From Curtobacterium sp. L6-1 (GTDB taxonomy: Bacteria; Actinomycetota; Actinomycetes; Actinomycetales; Microbacteriaceae): DNA of 64,000 nt. Position 1 is the stretch's first letter. Each line of letters begins with the position of its first letter. The position numbers were made by a program, and so were the translations under genes. The stretch spans positions 2,294,001 to 2,358,000 of the forward strand of contig NZ_CP076544.1 in NCBI RefSeq assembly GCF_018885305.1. The letters are read 5' to 3'. Shown piece after piece: positions 9,267-16,527 of the stretch. A model generated the notes under the pieces. That model made no database searches and had not been told where the DNA came from. It worked only from the letters and a program-made list of their open reading frames with translations.

Positions 9267-9590
9267 TCAGTCGACCGGGCGGATCACGGGCGGGAGCACG
9301 ATGTGCAGGCGCTCGGCGAGACGCGACTGTGCGTCCTCCAGCGAGCGGAAGTCCCCGACGTACTGGCCGAACGTGTCGGACACGAAGTAGTGCCCGTCGC
9401 GCTTGTCGACCGTGCCACCGAAGTAGCCGCCGTAGTTCGCGGACCAGAGGCCGGTCTCGACCTCGGTCCACGTGATGGATGCGCGCGAGGGCGTGTGGGC
9501 CACCTGGGCCTCGAGCACGGCGATCGTGTCGACGGTGTCCGTGTCGAGGGTCACCTCGACCTGGTGCACGTCGTGGCTGATGATCGTCAT
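9267..9590 (-). CDS. orphan small protein, copy A of a paralogous pair
   Basis: 107 residues, no family recognised. It is clearly homologous along its whole length to the 110-residue protein at 59478-59810: both carry VTLDTDTVD, ANYGGYFGG-VDKRDG, a VGDF-SLE-AQ segment and end in LP-VIRPV. There is no signal peptide, membrane segment or cysteine pair, so a cytoplasmic protein is likely; the glycine- and tyrosine-rich centre suggests a small beta-rich fold. ATG at 9590 is preceded by GGAGC. It has its own terminator and an upstream block conserved with copy B, so it seems to be a single-gene unit under dedicated control. Confidence 0.8.
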   Translation of the reverse strand: MTIISHDVHQVEVTLDTDTVDTIAVLEAQVAHTPSRASITWTEVETGLWSANYGGYFGGTVDKRDGHYFVSDTFGQYVGDFRSLEDAQSRLAERLHIVLPPVIRPVD

Positions 9591-9777
9591 GGCCCTGCTC
9601 CTTCACGTTCTGGGGTACATCTGCTTGCGGGGACAACGCTACGGGGCACACCCGGCGGGCACCAGCCAGCCCCGTCGATTCACGGGTTCCCCTGATCCTC
9701 GCGGGTATCGATCCCCGGAAAACCGGGACAGCACGTCACGTTTCCGGGGTACAGGCGACCCGGCGGGGTACTCGCGA
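9591..9777 (-). promoter_or_regulatory. promoter block of copy A, conserved with copy B
   Basis: Read on the minus strand toward the gene: GTACCCC elements begin 176 and 157 nt before the start codon (9766-9772 and 9747-9753), a box CCGTGAATCGACGGG lies at 9671-9685 (81 nt), a -10 TAGCGT at 9636-9641, and a third GTACCCC at 9612-9618 just before the ribosome binding site. The same five elements recur in the same order and at distances within 2 nt upstream of the paralogue at 59.8 kb. Confidence 0.65.
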
Positions 9778-9861
9778 AGTGGACGGAATCCAGGAAGGTG
9801 GGTCGCGCCTCCAGGCCGACGGTTCGCCGGACGGCGGATCCGCACGGGAGGCCCGCCCCGG

Positions 9862-9867
9862 TAGCGT
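9862..9867 (+). promoter_or_regulatory. -10 box TAGCGT, leaderless start of VanZ gene
   Basis: TAGCGT followed by 7 nt and the GTG start at 9875, with no ribosome binding site between; this decides the start. Confidence 0.55.
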
Positions 9868-9874
9868 CGCTCCC

Positions 9875-10417
9875 GTGACCCCTGACGACCCGGAGCCCAG
9901 CGCGCACGACGGGCGGTCCGCCACCGTCCGGCGCGTGGTCGCGTCGGGACGCGCCCTCCGCCGCCGAGGTGGGACGAGTGCGCACGCGACCGGCCGCAGC
10001 CGTCGGGTCGCCCTCGTGCTCGCCGTCGCCTACGGGCTGGCCGTCGTCCTGATCGGGTTCTGGGGCACACCTGTCGACGCCCGCGTGCAGCCGCTGCTGG
10101 CCAGGGTCATCGCGGCCGCCCAGCGCCGTGGCGCGCCGAGCTGGTTCGGCTACGAGATGGTGGAGTCCCTGGCGAACGTGGCGTTCTTCGTGCCGCTGGG
10201 GTTGCTCGTGGTGCTGCTGGCCGGGGCGCGGTGGTGGTGGGCCGGCGCCGGGGCGGGGCTGCTCGTCAGTGCGGCGATCGAGACCGGGCAGGCGTTGTTC
10301 CTGCCGGCACGCTTCGCGACGATCGACGACGTGGTGGCGAACACGATGGGTGCGGTCGTCGGCAGCCTGCTCGGGGTGGCCGTGCTCACTGCGGCGGCGC
10401 GGCGCCGACGGACCTGA
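9875..10417 (+). CDS. VanZ-like membrane protein
   Basis: About 180 residues with four predicted hydrophobic segments after a basic, probably cytoplasmic head of about 45 residues. The VanZ signature is seen in SLANVAFFVPLGLLV, then GLLVSAAIETGQALF and FATIDDVVANTMGAVVG; the pattern N-x-x-x-F-x-P-x-G ... E-x-x-Q ... D-x-x-x-N-x-x-G is typical. VanZ confers low-level teicoplanin resistance in enterococci, but most VanZ-like proteins have no known role, and none should be assumed here. GTG at 9875 is chosen because a -10 box sits 7 nt upstream; the frame is open to 9779. The GTPase gene follows 49 nt downstream with its own promoter. Confidence 0.82.
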   Translation: MTPDDPEPSAHDGRSATVRRVVASGRALRRRGGTSAHATGRSRRVALVLAVAYGLAVVLIGFWGTPVDARVQPLLARVIAAAQRRGAPSWFGYEMVESLANVAFFVPLGLLVVLLAGARWWWAGAGAGLLVSAAIETGQALFLPARFATIDDVVANTMGAVVGSLLGVAVLTAAARRRRT

Positions 10418-10453
10418 CGCCCGCACCTCAGGTGATCCGGACCCTCCCCCGCC

Positions 10454-10459
10454 TACGTT
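10454..10459 (+). promoter_or_regulatory. -10 box TACGTT, leaderless start of GTPase gene
   Basis: TACGTT, 7 nt, then ATG at 10467. The GGGGG between them is not a ribosome binding site at useful distance. Confidence 0.55.
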
Positions 10460-10466
10460 CGGGGGC

Positions 10467-11630
10467 ATGGCCTCGAACAGCACCCCGATGGTGGAACAGC
10501 AGATCGCCGTCTTCGGTGGCAGCGGGAGCGGCAAGACCGTGCTCCTGTCGTCCTTCTACGGGGCGGCGCAGGAGCCGACCGTCCGGCGGGCGAACCGGTA
10601 CGCCGTGACCGCCGAGGACCGCGCGCAGGGCCGCACCCTGCACCGCAACTACCTGGGCATGCGCGACGGTGACACCGTGCCGAGCTCGACCCGGTTCGCG
10701 GCCACCTCGTACCGCTTCGTCATCGAGCCGTCCGCTGACGCCGTGCCCAAGGGCCGCTCGAAGCAGAAGGCGTCGAAGCCGCTGCGGATCATCTGGCACG
10801 ACTACCCGGGCGAGTGGTTCGAGGAGGACCCGAGCTCCGCCGACGAGGCCACCCGCCGCGTCGAGACCTTCCGAGCGCTCCTCAGCGCCGACGTCGCCGT
10901 GCTGCTCGTCGACGGGCAGCTCCTCGCCGAGCACGCCGGCGAGGAGGACCGCTACCTGAAAGCACTGCTCACCGACTTCCACACCGGCCTGTACGCGCTG
11001 CGTGACGACGTGCTCGAGGACGGCAAGCGCCTGACCCGGTTCCCGCGCATCTGGACGCTCGCGCTGTCGAAGGCCGACCTACTGCCCGACGTCGACGTCG
11101 ACGCCTTCCGCGAGATCGTCATCGGCAAGGCCGGCGGCGAGCTCGACGAGCTCCGCACCGTGCTGCAGAGCTTCGTGCAGGACCCGGACGCGCTCGACGT
11201 CGGTGAGGACTTCCTGCTGCTGTCGTCTGCGGCGTTCGAACCGGACTCGATCGACGTCACCCGCCGCACCGGTGTCGACCTGCTCCTGCCGATCACCGCG
11301 ATGCTGCCGTTCGAGCGCTTCGCGAAGTGGGCCAACACCCGCCAGCGCGGTGCCCAGGTGGCCGAGCAGCTGCTCAAGGCGGTCGGGCCGATCGTCGGGT
11401 TCCTCGGCACGTCGAAGCTCGTGAAGTCGAACCTGGTCGGCGCCGCGGTCAGCATGATCGGCGGCGGCCTCGGCGCCAAGGCGATCAGCTTCGCGAGCAA
11501 GAAGGTCGCGAAGGTCAAGGACGAGGCGGCAGCCGAGCGCGAGTTCACCACCCGGGTGCTCGCCCGCTTCGCCGAGGACCTGGACCGCGGGGTCGAGGAG
11601 CGCGTCCTGCGCCGCAGTGACGACGCATGA
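10467..11630 (+). CDS. P-loop GTPase of the TRAFAC/double-GTPase type
   Basis: 387 residues. Residues 10-24 hold a Walker A/G1 loop (VFGGSGSGKTVLLSSF); IIWHDYPGEWF carries the G3 D-x-P-G; LALSKADLL is a G4 (S/T)KxD; LLLSSAAF is a plausible G5. The carboxyl third contains a hydrophobic glycine-rich stretch (GPIVGFLGTS, then VGAAVSMIGGGLGAKAI) that could touch a membrane, then a charged helix (KKVAKVKDEAAAEREF). This resembles the DO-GTPase2-like ATP/GTP-binding proteins encoded with small partners in actinobacterial GTPase-associated loci; that assignment is from memory of the family and not checked. It is translationally coupled (ATGA overlap at 11627) to a 111-residue partner. Role unknown: regulation or conflict functions are possible. 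Confidence 0.7.
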   Translation: MASNSTPMVEQQIAVFGGSGSGKTVLLSSFYGAAQEPTVRRANRYAVTAEDRAQGRTLHRNYLGMRDGDTVPSSTRFAATSYRFVIEPSADAVPKGRSKQKASKPLRIIWHDYPGEWFEEDPSSADEATRRVETFRALLSADVAVLLVDGQLLAEHAGEEDRYLKALLTDFHTGLYALRDDVLEDGKRLTRFPRIWTLALSKADLLPDVDVDAFREIVIGKAGGELDELRTVLQSFVQDPDALDVGEDFLLLSSAAFEPDSIDVTRRTGVDLLLPITAMLPFERFAKWANTRQRGAQVAEQLLKAVGPIVGFLGTSKLVKSNLVGAAVSMIGGGLGAKAISFASKKVAKVKDEAAAEREFTTRVLARFAEDLDRGVEERVLRRSDDA

Positions 11631-11962
11631 GCTTCATCTGGGCCACCCGCGGTCGCACGTGGGGCTTCCGCTTCCTGGCGACCGAGCAGCCAGGTCAGGA
11701 CCCCCTCGCGCGGTACGAGCAGGCGTTCGCCGGTGTCCGTGACGTCCCGGCCGTCGTCCGCCGTCGCTCGGGCATGCTCGCGGTCCGCTTCCCGGACCCG
11801 GAGGGCCGCCGTGACCGTGCCGGCCGGCCGATCCCCCACGAGTTCGTGCTCACTCCCCCGCTGAGCGACTCGGTGCGGACCGTCGACGACGCGGTGGCGC
11901 AGGTGTGGCCGCTGGTGCGGGAGCGGTACGCCGAGGTGTGGGAGGCGCCGAAGGCGCCCTGA
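11627..11962 (+). CDS. small partner protein of the GTPase
   Basis: 111 residues, family not recognised. It overlaps the GTPase stop by ATGA, so the two are made together and probably act together. It begins MSFIWATRGRTWGFRFL, has a central V-V-R-R-R-S-G-M-L-A-V-R-F beta hairpin-like segment, an HEFVLTPP motif and a helical carboxyl end (VWPLVRERYAEVW). No signal peptide or membrane segment. In similar loci, small proteins without an enzyme signature act as GTPase-associated adaptors; that is only an analogy. Confidence 0.65.
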   Translation: MSFIWATRGRTWGFRFLATEQPGQDPLARYEQAFAGVRDVPAVVRRRSGMLAVRFPDPEGRRDRAGRPIPHEFVLTPPLSDSVRTVDDAVAQVWPLVRERYAEVWEAPKAP

Positions 11963-12095
11963 CACGGGTCGTTTGTCCGCACTGCTGCGGACAGACAGGG
12001 GACGCCGCCGAACAGGTGTGTTACGAGAAGCCGAGAATTCACCGCGTTCGGCTGCCGGGAGGCGCAGCAACCGCCTGCAGGACACCTCGCGGCTC

Positions 12096-12101
12096 TACGG
12101 T
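12096..12101 (+). promoter_or_regulatory. -10 box TACGGT before the 39-residue membrane ORF
   Basis: TACGGT, 6 nt, then GTG at 12108: the leaderless arrangement seen at other genes in the window and the main support for this small gene. Confidence 0.5.
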
Positions 12102-12107
12102 CAGCAC

Positions 12108-12227
12108 GTGAACCCGAATCGCAAGCAACAGCAGTTCCGTCGACCCTCCGCCTTCCCGTGGTGGCTGTGGGTGGTCGCACCGCTCGCCGTCATCGGCGTC
12201 GTCGGCGTCCTCCTCGTCGTCACGTGA
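12108..12227 (+). CDS. 39-residue single-pass membrane protein
   Basis: A small gene supported by three things: a leaderless -10 box, a plausible membrane protein and a strong terminator 24 nt beyond the stop. The product has a basic, polar head (NPNRKQQQFRRPSAFP) and one hydrophobic segment (WWLWVVAPLAVIGVVGVLLV), giving an N-in orientation. Function unknown; it could be a small regulator of a membrane complex or a toxin-like peptide, with no evidence for either. Confidence 0.5.
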   Translation: MNPNRKQQQFRRPSAFPWWLWVVAPLAVIGVVGVLLVVT

Positions 12228-12250
12228 CCACCATCCGCCCCTGAACACGA

Positions 12251-12286
12251 CGAAACCCCCGGAGCCTCTCGGCTCCGGGGGTTTCG
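12251..12286. terminator. bidirectional terminator
   Basis: A perfect 16-bp stem with arms beginning CGAAACCCCCGGAGCC and a TCTC loop, ending in GGTTTCG. It separates the convergent 39-residue ORF and the LAFTG protein gene. Confidence 0.88.
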
Positions 12287-12307
12287 TTCCGTTCAGCGAG
12301 CGGAAGC

Positions 12308-12874
12308 TCAGACGGTCTCGCGCTGGCGACGGACCGAGCCGCGCACCACGAGCAGGCCGCCACCGAGGACGACGGCGCCACCGGCGACCCAGAGGGCCAG
12401 GGTGGAGACGGTCGAACCGGTGAAGGCGAGCGAACCGTTGGTGCCGTTGGCACCGTTCGCACCGTTGCCGGCGACGACGCCGGCAGCGTCGGTCGGGGCG
12501 ATGGTGAAGACGGCGCGGCCGACGACGCGGGAGGTGTCACCCGTGGCGGTGAGGCTGTAGGTGCCCGAGCCGCCCTGCGGGAAGGTGACCTTGACGACGA
12601 GCGCGCCGGTCGGGGAAGCCGTGTAGGTCTTCGAGACGGTCGTGGTCGGCAGCGCACCGAGGGTCACGGCGCCGGCGCCGGTCACCTGCACGTTGACGTC
12701 CTCGTTGTTCTGGAACGCGCCGTCGGTGAAGCTGACGAAAGCGGTGCCACCGGCGGTGTAGCTGCCGGAGACGCTGACGTCGGAGTCGGGTGCGTAACCG
12801 GCGGCGTTGGCGGCGGCCGGGGTTGCGAGCAGTGCGGCGCCAGCCAGCACGACCGCGGCGATGATCTTCTTCAT
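12308..12874 (-). CDS. small LAFTG wall-anchored surface protein
   Basis: 188 residues: signal peptide (residues 1-24, cleavage after AANA or near it), one Ig-like beta-sandwich domain of about 100 residues (VSVSGSYTAGGTAFVSFTDG ... YSLTATGD), a Gly/Asn-rich linker (NGANGANGTNG), then LAFTG (149-153), a hydrophobic segment and a basic tail RRQRE. It has the same sorting architecture as the giant adhesin, including LAFTGST. Sortase attachment to peptidoglycan is inferred from family knowledge; no sortase gene lies in the window. The 458-nt upstream region holds a 17-nt copy of the adhesin dyad arm. Confidence 0.8.
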   Translation of the reverse strand: MKKIIAAVVLAGAALLATPAAANAAGYAPDSDVSVSGSYTAGGTAFVSFTDGAFQNNEDVNVQVTGAGAVTLGALPTTTVSKTYTASPTGALVVKVTFPQGGSGTYSLTATGDTSRVVGRAVFTIAPTDAAGVVAGNGANGANGTNGSLAFTGSTVSTLALWVAGGAVVLGGGLLVVRGSVRRQRETV

Positions 12875-13333
12875 GAAGTGGTTCCCCTAGTGATCTGATC
12901 CGACAGACCCTGATACCAGAGCCCTGCCTCCGCAGATGTCAATCCCCCCGTGACCACAGACATGGCTGGTGCGATTGGCGAAGTTCCCTCAATCTAGCCG
13001 AGGTTCACAGTTCCTTGCCACCTCTTGTGCAACGAATTCGTGAACAGCCGCTGGATCCGCTCCCAGCTTCCGCCACTCCGTAGCGGGCCGCCGACTTCTC
13101 CACCCGCGCACGGAGAGGGAAACCCCCGGTCAGTGGCCCGTCCTTGTCGGCCAATGGATGACTACCTCGACCGGACCCGCTCGCGACCGCACGTTGCGAG
13201 CCCGCTCAGATTTGCCGAGACCCCCCGGACTGGGGACGCCGGAGGCGTGCGGGGAGGGACGAATCGCCGTCACGGGCTGCCCGAAAACGGGTCCTGGTAT
13301 GCCCTACCGTTCGCCCGGCCGCAGGAGTCTGGA
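12875..13333. other. 458-nt intergenic region
   Basis: No gene seen. It should hold the promoter of the 188-residue surface protein. The only remarkable sequence is CCCCCCGGACTGGGGAC at 13221-13237, identical to 17 nt of the dyad upstream of the giant adhesin (9116-9132). Confidence 0.5.
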
Positions 13334-15154
13334 TCAGCCAACGGGCACCGGCTCGCCGCAGTCGAACCGCAACGGCGCGGTCTTCGACTGCCGGACGCCC
13401 GGCGTGGACTCGGCCTGCACGCCCGCCCTCGCGAACTTTGCCTCGCCCAGGAAAGCGACCCGGAAGGTCGTGCTCTCGCCCGGCGCGAGCAGGGTGCGCA
13501 GCTGTGCAACAGGGTGCTCCCCGTCGACGGCCGTCTGCAGCGCCGCTCCCTTGCCGTCCTGTGACGCGCCGAGGTAGATAGCATTCGCCGGGGCATAGAC
13601 CGCGACGAGCGTCTTGATCTTACCGGGCTCCGTGCCGAACTGGCCCCCACCGGTCACGTAACTGGGGAGGCTCGTCGCTGCGTCGGCGGGGGCGGTGTTC
13701 TTGAGCGTCACCTCGACGACCGAAGTCGGCCGCCCGTCCTTCCGACAGACCGAGCTGCCTACCGCGACCTTCTTGTCCAGGTAGTAGTCCATCTTCGCGG
13801 CCGTCCCGTCGTTCAGGTAAACGCCGAACTCCCGCGTCTGAGCGGACGCTGTCGGAAGATCGCCAGCGACCGCGGTTCCGCTGATCTCCTTCTGCTCCGC
13901 CTTGTCCGCACTCCACAGCCGCAAGCGGTTGTCCTTCGTCCCGTCGGTGAGGGCCGTGATGAACTTCTTCGTGTCGAATCCGCCGCTCGACACCTTCTCG
14001 AAGACCGCACTCGCCGCCGACGCGAAGAACACGTCCTGCACGGCCGGGTCCGGGTACTTCGCGTAGACGTCACTGAGCAGGAGCTTCGCCGCGTTGTCGG
14101 ACGTCAGCGTGTCTCCGGTCGGCAGCTGCACCGGCCCGGTTGCCCTCAGGATGTACCCGAGCGTCACCGGGTCGATGGCCAGGACGCCGTCGACCTGCTG
14201 TCCGAACTTCTGCTTCCACATCTCGCGAGCGAGCGCTCCCGACACGTCGAAGCGGGGCGTGAGGTTGACGTCCTGCATGTACCGACCGGTGATGTCGCCG
14301 TACAGGCCTTCCGTGTCCGGGGACAACGGCAGTACCGGCTTCTCGTACGGGCCGAACGACGAACCCGCCGCCTGGTTCCCGAGGCTGATCGCCCCGTCCT
14401 TCACCTGCAGGAGCGCGACGGCGCCCGGGATCCCACCGCCGGCACGCAGCTCGGCGTTGTTCTGGAACAGCAGCACGTAGCTACGGTCGCCGTCGTGCCC
14501 GAGCATCGCAGGGGCGAGTTGCACGACCTTGTTGGCGGTGCTTGCCTGCCGCGACACCGTCCCCAGTGCGTTCCGGAGCTGGTTGACCGCCGTCGTCACC
14601 GGCGAAAGCGTCGCCGTCGTGTCGATGGCGTCGGCAGCGCCGGTTGCCTTCGACAGGGTCCTCGTCGCACGTGCGACCGCGGGCTGGGCATCGACAAGCG
14701 GCTGCAGGTCGATCCGTCCGTCCTTCGGCGTGAAGGCGTCCTGGTTGAGATCACCAACGACACCAGCAACCGGTCGCACAGCGCCCGTGGCTACGTCATC
14801 GACGACGACTGCAACGTCGCGGACAGCACGGAGGTTGGTGCCGAAGAAGGGCGTGTACTGCGCCGCACCCCAGATCGGATCGCCGGTCAAGCTCCGGGCT
14901 GACGAGGCGTGGTCTTCCAACTGCTCGGCAGTCTTCTGCGCCGCCGCGGTGTCCGCGTCTGCGATCTGCGTGCGCAACGTGCTCACGAGGGAGACGGACT
15001 GCTCGAGGTGGCGCTTCGCGAGGAAACCCCGCACCCCCACCCAAGCGACGGCGAAGATCAACAGCAGGACGAGAGCGAGGACGATCCACAGCACGACCCG
15101 GGCCCTGGACCCCCGGCGTGCAGCAGTACGTCGCGACTCGGGCAGGTCGGACAT
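13334..15154 (-). CDS. DUF4012 membrane-anchored protein of the EPS locus
   Basis: 606 residues: basic head, one membrane segment (about 20-42, VVLWIVLALVLLLIFAVAWV) and a large extracellular DUF4012 domain (YVLLFQNNAELRAGGGIPGAV is the family core). DUF4012 proteins sit near actinobacterial polysaccharide gene clusters and resemble wall-polymer processing proteins in placement, but the activity is not established. It is last in the minus-strand EPS gene order. Its own promoter is TAGAAT at 15161-15166, 6 nt from ATG, so it is leaderless and can be expressed separately from the upstream flippase. Its base composition is that of the host, unlike the upstream neighbour. Confidence 0.82.
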   Translation of the reverse strand: MSDLPESRRTAARRGSRARVVLWIVLALVLLLIFAVAWVGVRGFLAKRHLEQSVSLVSTLRTQIADADTAAAQKTAEQLEDHASSARSLTGDPIWGAAQYTPFFGTNLRAVRDVAVVVDDVATGAVRPVAGVVGDLNQDAFTPKDGRIDLQPLVDAQPAVARATRTLSKATGAADAIDTTATLSPVTTAVNQLRNALGTVSRQASTANKVVQLAPAMLGHDGDRSYVLLFQNNAELRAGGGIPGAVALLQVKDGAISLGNQAAGSSFGPYEKPVLPLSPDTEGLYGDITGRYMQDVNLTPRFDVSGALAREMWKQKFGQQVDGVLAIDPVTLGYILRATGPVQLPTGDTLTSDNAAKLLLSDVYAKYPDPAVQDVFFASAASAVFEKVSSGGFDTKKFITALTDGTKDNRLRLWSADKAEQKEISGTAVAGDLPTASAQTREFGVYLNDGTAAKMDYYLDKKVAVGSSVCRKDGRPTSVVEVTLKNTAPADAATSLPSYVTGGGQFGTEPGKIKTLVAVYAPANAIYLGASQDGKGAALQTAVDGEHPVAQLRTLLAPGESTTFRVAFLGEAKFARAGVQAESTPGVRQSKTAPLRFDCGEPVPVG

Positions 15155-15160
15155 GTAGCC

Positions 15161-15166
15161 ATTCTA
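15161..15166 (-). promoter_or_regulatory. -10 box TAGAAT, leaderless start of DUF4012 gene
   Basis: TAGAAT, 6 nt, then ATG at 15154 on the minus strand. The best match to the -10 consensus among the leaderless starts here. Confidence 0.65.
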
Positions 15167-15225
15167 GGTGGGCACGCTGCGGGTTGCGCCAGCCTTCGAT
15201 CTCGCAATGGAGTACATCTGCTGCG

Positions 15226-16527
15226 TCAGAAACTAGGGCGAGCGCGAGTCAGATTGAAGGCAATCGCCAAGCAAGGCAACACAAGGGCAACCATTAGCCC
15301 GATGGAAGCAGCGAATGCTGGCCCAACGACCCCGTAGCGCGAGGACAAAAGTACCGAGAGCATCAGAGTCAAGACGCCTGCACCGACTGCGCCGCCCGCT
15401 TGAACCCAAAATCCCCGAACTGAGGTCAACAGCATTGCTTGAGTAGCGTGTAGCCCCTGCACGGTGATCAAGAGGGCGAACCCCACACTGAGGCCGGGCG
15501 ACAACGACACTTCCTGGTCGCTCATCAGCGAGACCAACGCAGGTCCAAAGACCACATAACCGATGCCCGCACACAGGCCCAGTCCAGCGAGAGCCGCGTT
15601 AGCGAGAATCCACAGACGCCTGTTGAGCGACACCGCAAAGCGCGGCCAAAGGACAGTCGAAGCCATGTATATGACCGAGTAGAGGGGAAGATAGAGCTGA
15701 AAGGCAAGCGCATATTCGGATAGGTCACGCACGGACGCGTGGCCCGCGAGCACAACTCGACCCGACTGGATAGCTGCCGCCGTACCTAACGAAACAAGCA
15801 ACATCGGCACCGCCGCATGGAGTATCTGACCCGTGTATCCCCGCCTTTTTGAATTGGCCGATAGTGGCGAGCCCAGTCCACCGAGACTTTTCGCGAAGGC
15901 GAAAGTCGCGAATAACACGACTGTAACCACCGACCCTACACTCGTCCCGAGCGCAAGAAGCATCGGCGACGCCCCGACGGACCCAGCTACAACAACGAAA
16001 ACCAAGTTGCAGATCGGCGGCACAAGCCCCAGAAGGACAAGAAGCCCAGATCGATCGAGCCCAACTAGGACGCGCTGCCCGACAGCCAGTGGCAGCAGCA
16101 GAAAAAAGACAGCCAGAGTGATGCTGGTCGAGAAATTCACTCCGAACGCCCACTTTTCGGGCGCATTTAACACATGCGACCACACGCCGCTCAGACCGAG
16201 CAGTGACGAGACGATCGCTCCTGCAACACCAATACACAACAGAATGAACATTGAGTGACGCACGAGACCAATAGCCTCATTGGCATCCACCAAGTTTGCA
16301 CGACTCTGGGCGACTCGCCTTGTTACGGCGGCACCAAGGCCAAGATCTGCGAAAGGAAGCAGGAGCGTTATCTGCGCTATCAGACTCACGTATCCGTAGG
16401 CGCCGGAGCCGACGAACCTGACCGCTACAGACGCGGTGAGGACCGCAATGCCCGCCGTGACTGGAAGGGTGAGAAGTCGCAAGCCCGCGGTTCTAACAAG
16501 AGCCTTGATCCAGCTATTCTCAGTCAC
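15226..16527 (-). CDS. Wzx-type polysaccharide flippase
   Basis: 433 residues with 12 or more hydrophobic segments, of the MOP superfamily (Wzx-like), which moves lipid-linked repeat units across the membrane. The first segments (LRLLTLPVTAGIAVLTASVA; YGYVSLIAQITLLLPFADLG) match the family start, with the loop LGAAVTRRVAQ. The start is taken as GTG at 16527, because it forms a GTGA overlap with the stop of the upstream glycosyltransferase; the frame is open further upstream inside that gene. Base composition is markedly AT-richer than the chromosome flanks, with rare codons such as ATA and AGA, a sign of transfer. Confidence 0.8.
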   Translation of the reverse strand: MTENSWIKALVRTAGLRLLTLPVTAGIAVLTASVAVRFVGSGAYGYVSLIAQITLLLPFADLGLGAAVTRRVAQSRANLVDANEAIGLVRHSMFILLCIGVAGAIVSSLLGLSGVWSHVLNAPEKWAFGVNFSTSITLAVFFLLLPLAVGQRVLVGLDRSGLLVLLGLVPPICNLVFVVVAGSVGASPMLLALGTSVGSVVTVVLFATFAFAKSLGGLGSPLSANSKRRGYTGQILHAAVPMLLVSLGTAAAIQSGRVVLAGHASVRDLSEYALAFQLYLPLYSVIYMASTVLWPRFAVSLNRRLWILANAALAGLGLCAGIGYVVFGPALVSLMSDQEVSLSPGLSVGFALLITVQGLHATQAMLLTSVRGFWVQAGGAVGAGVLTLMLSVLLSSRYGVVGPAFAASIGLMVALVLPCLAIAFNLTRARPSF

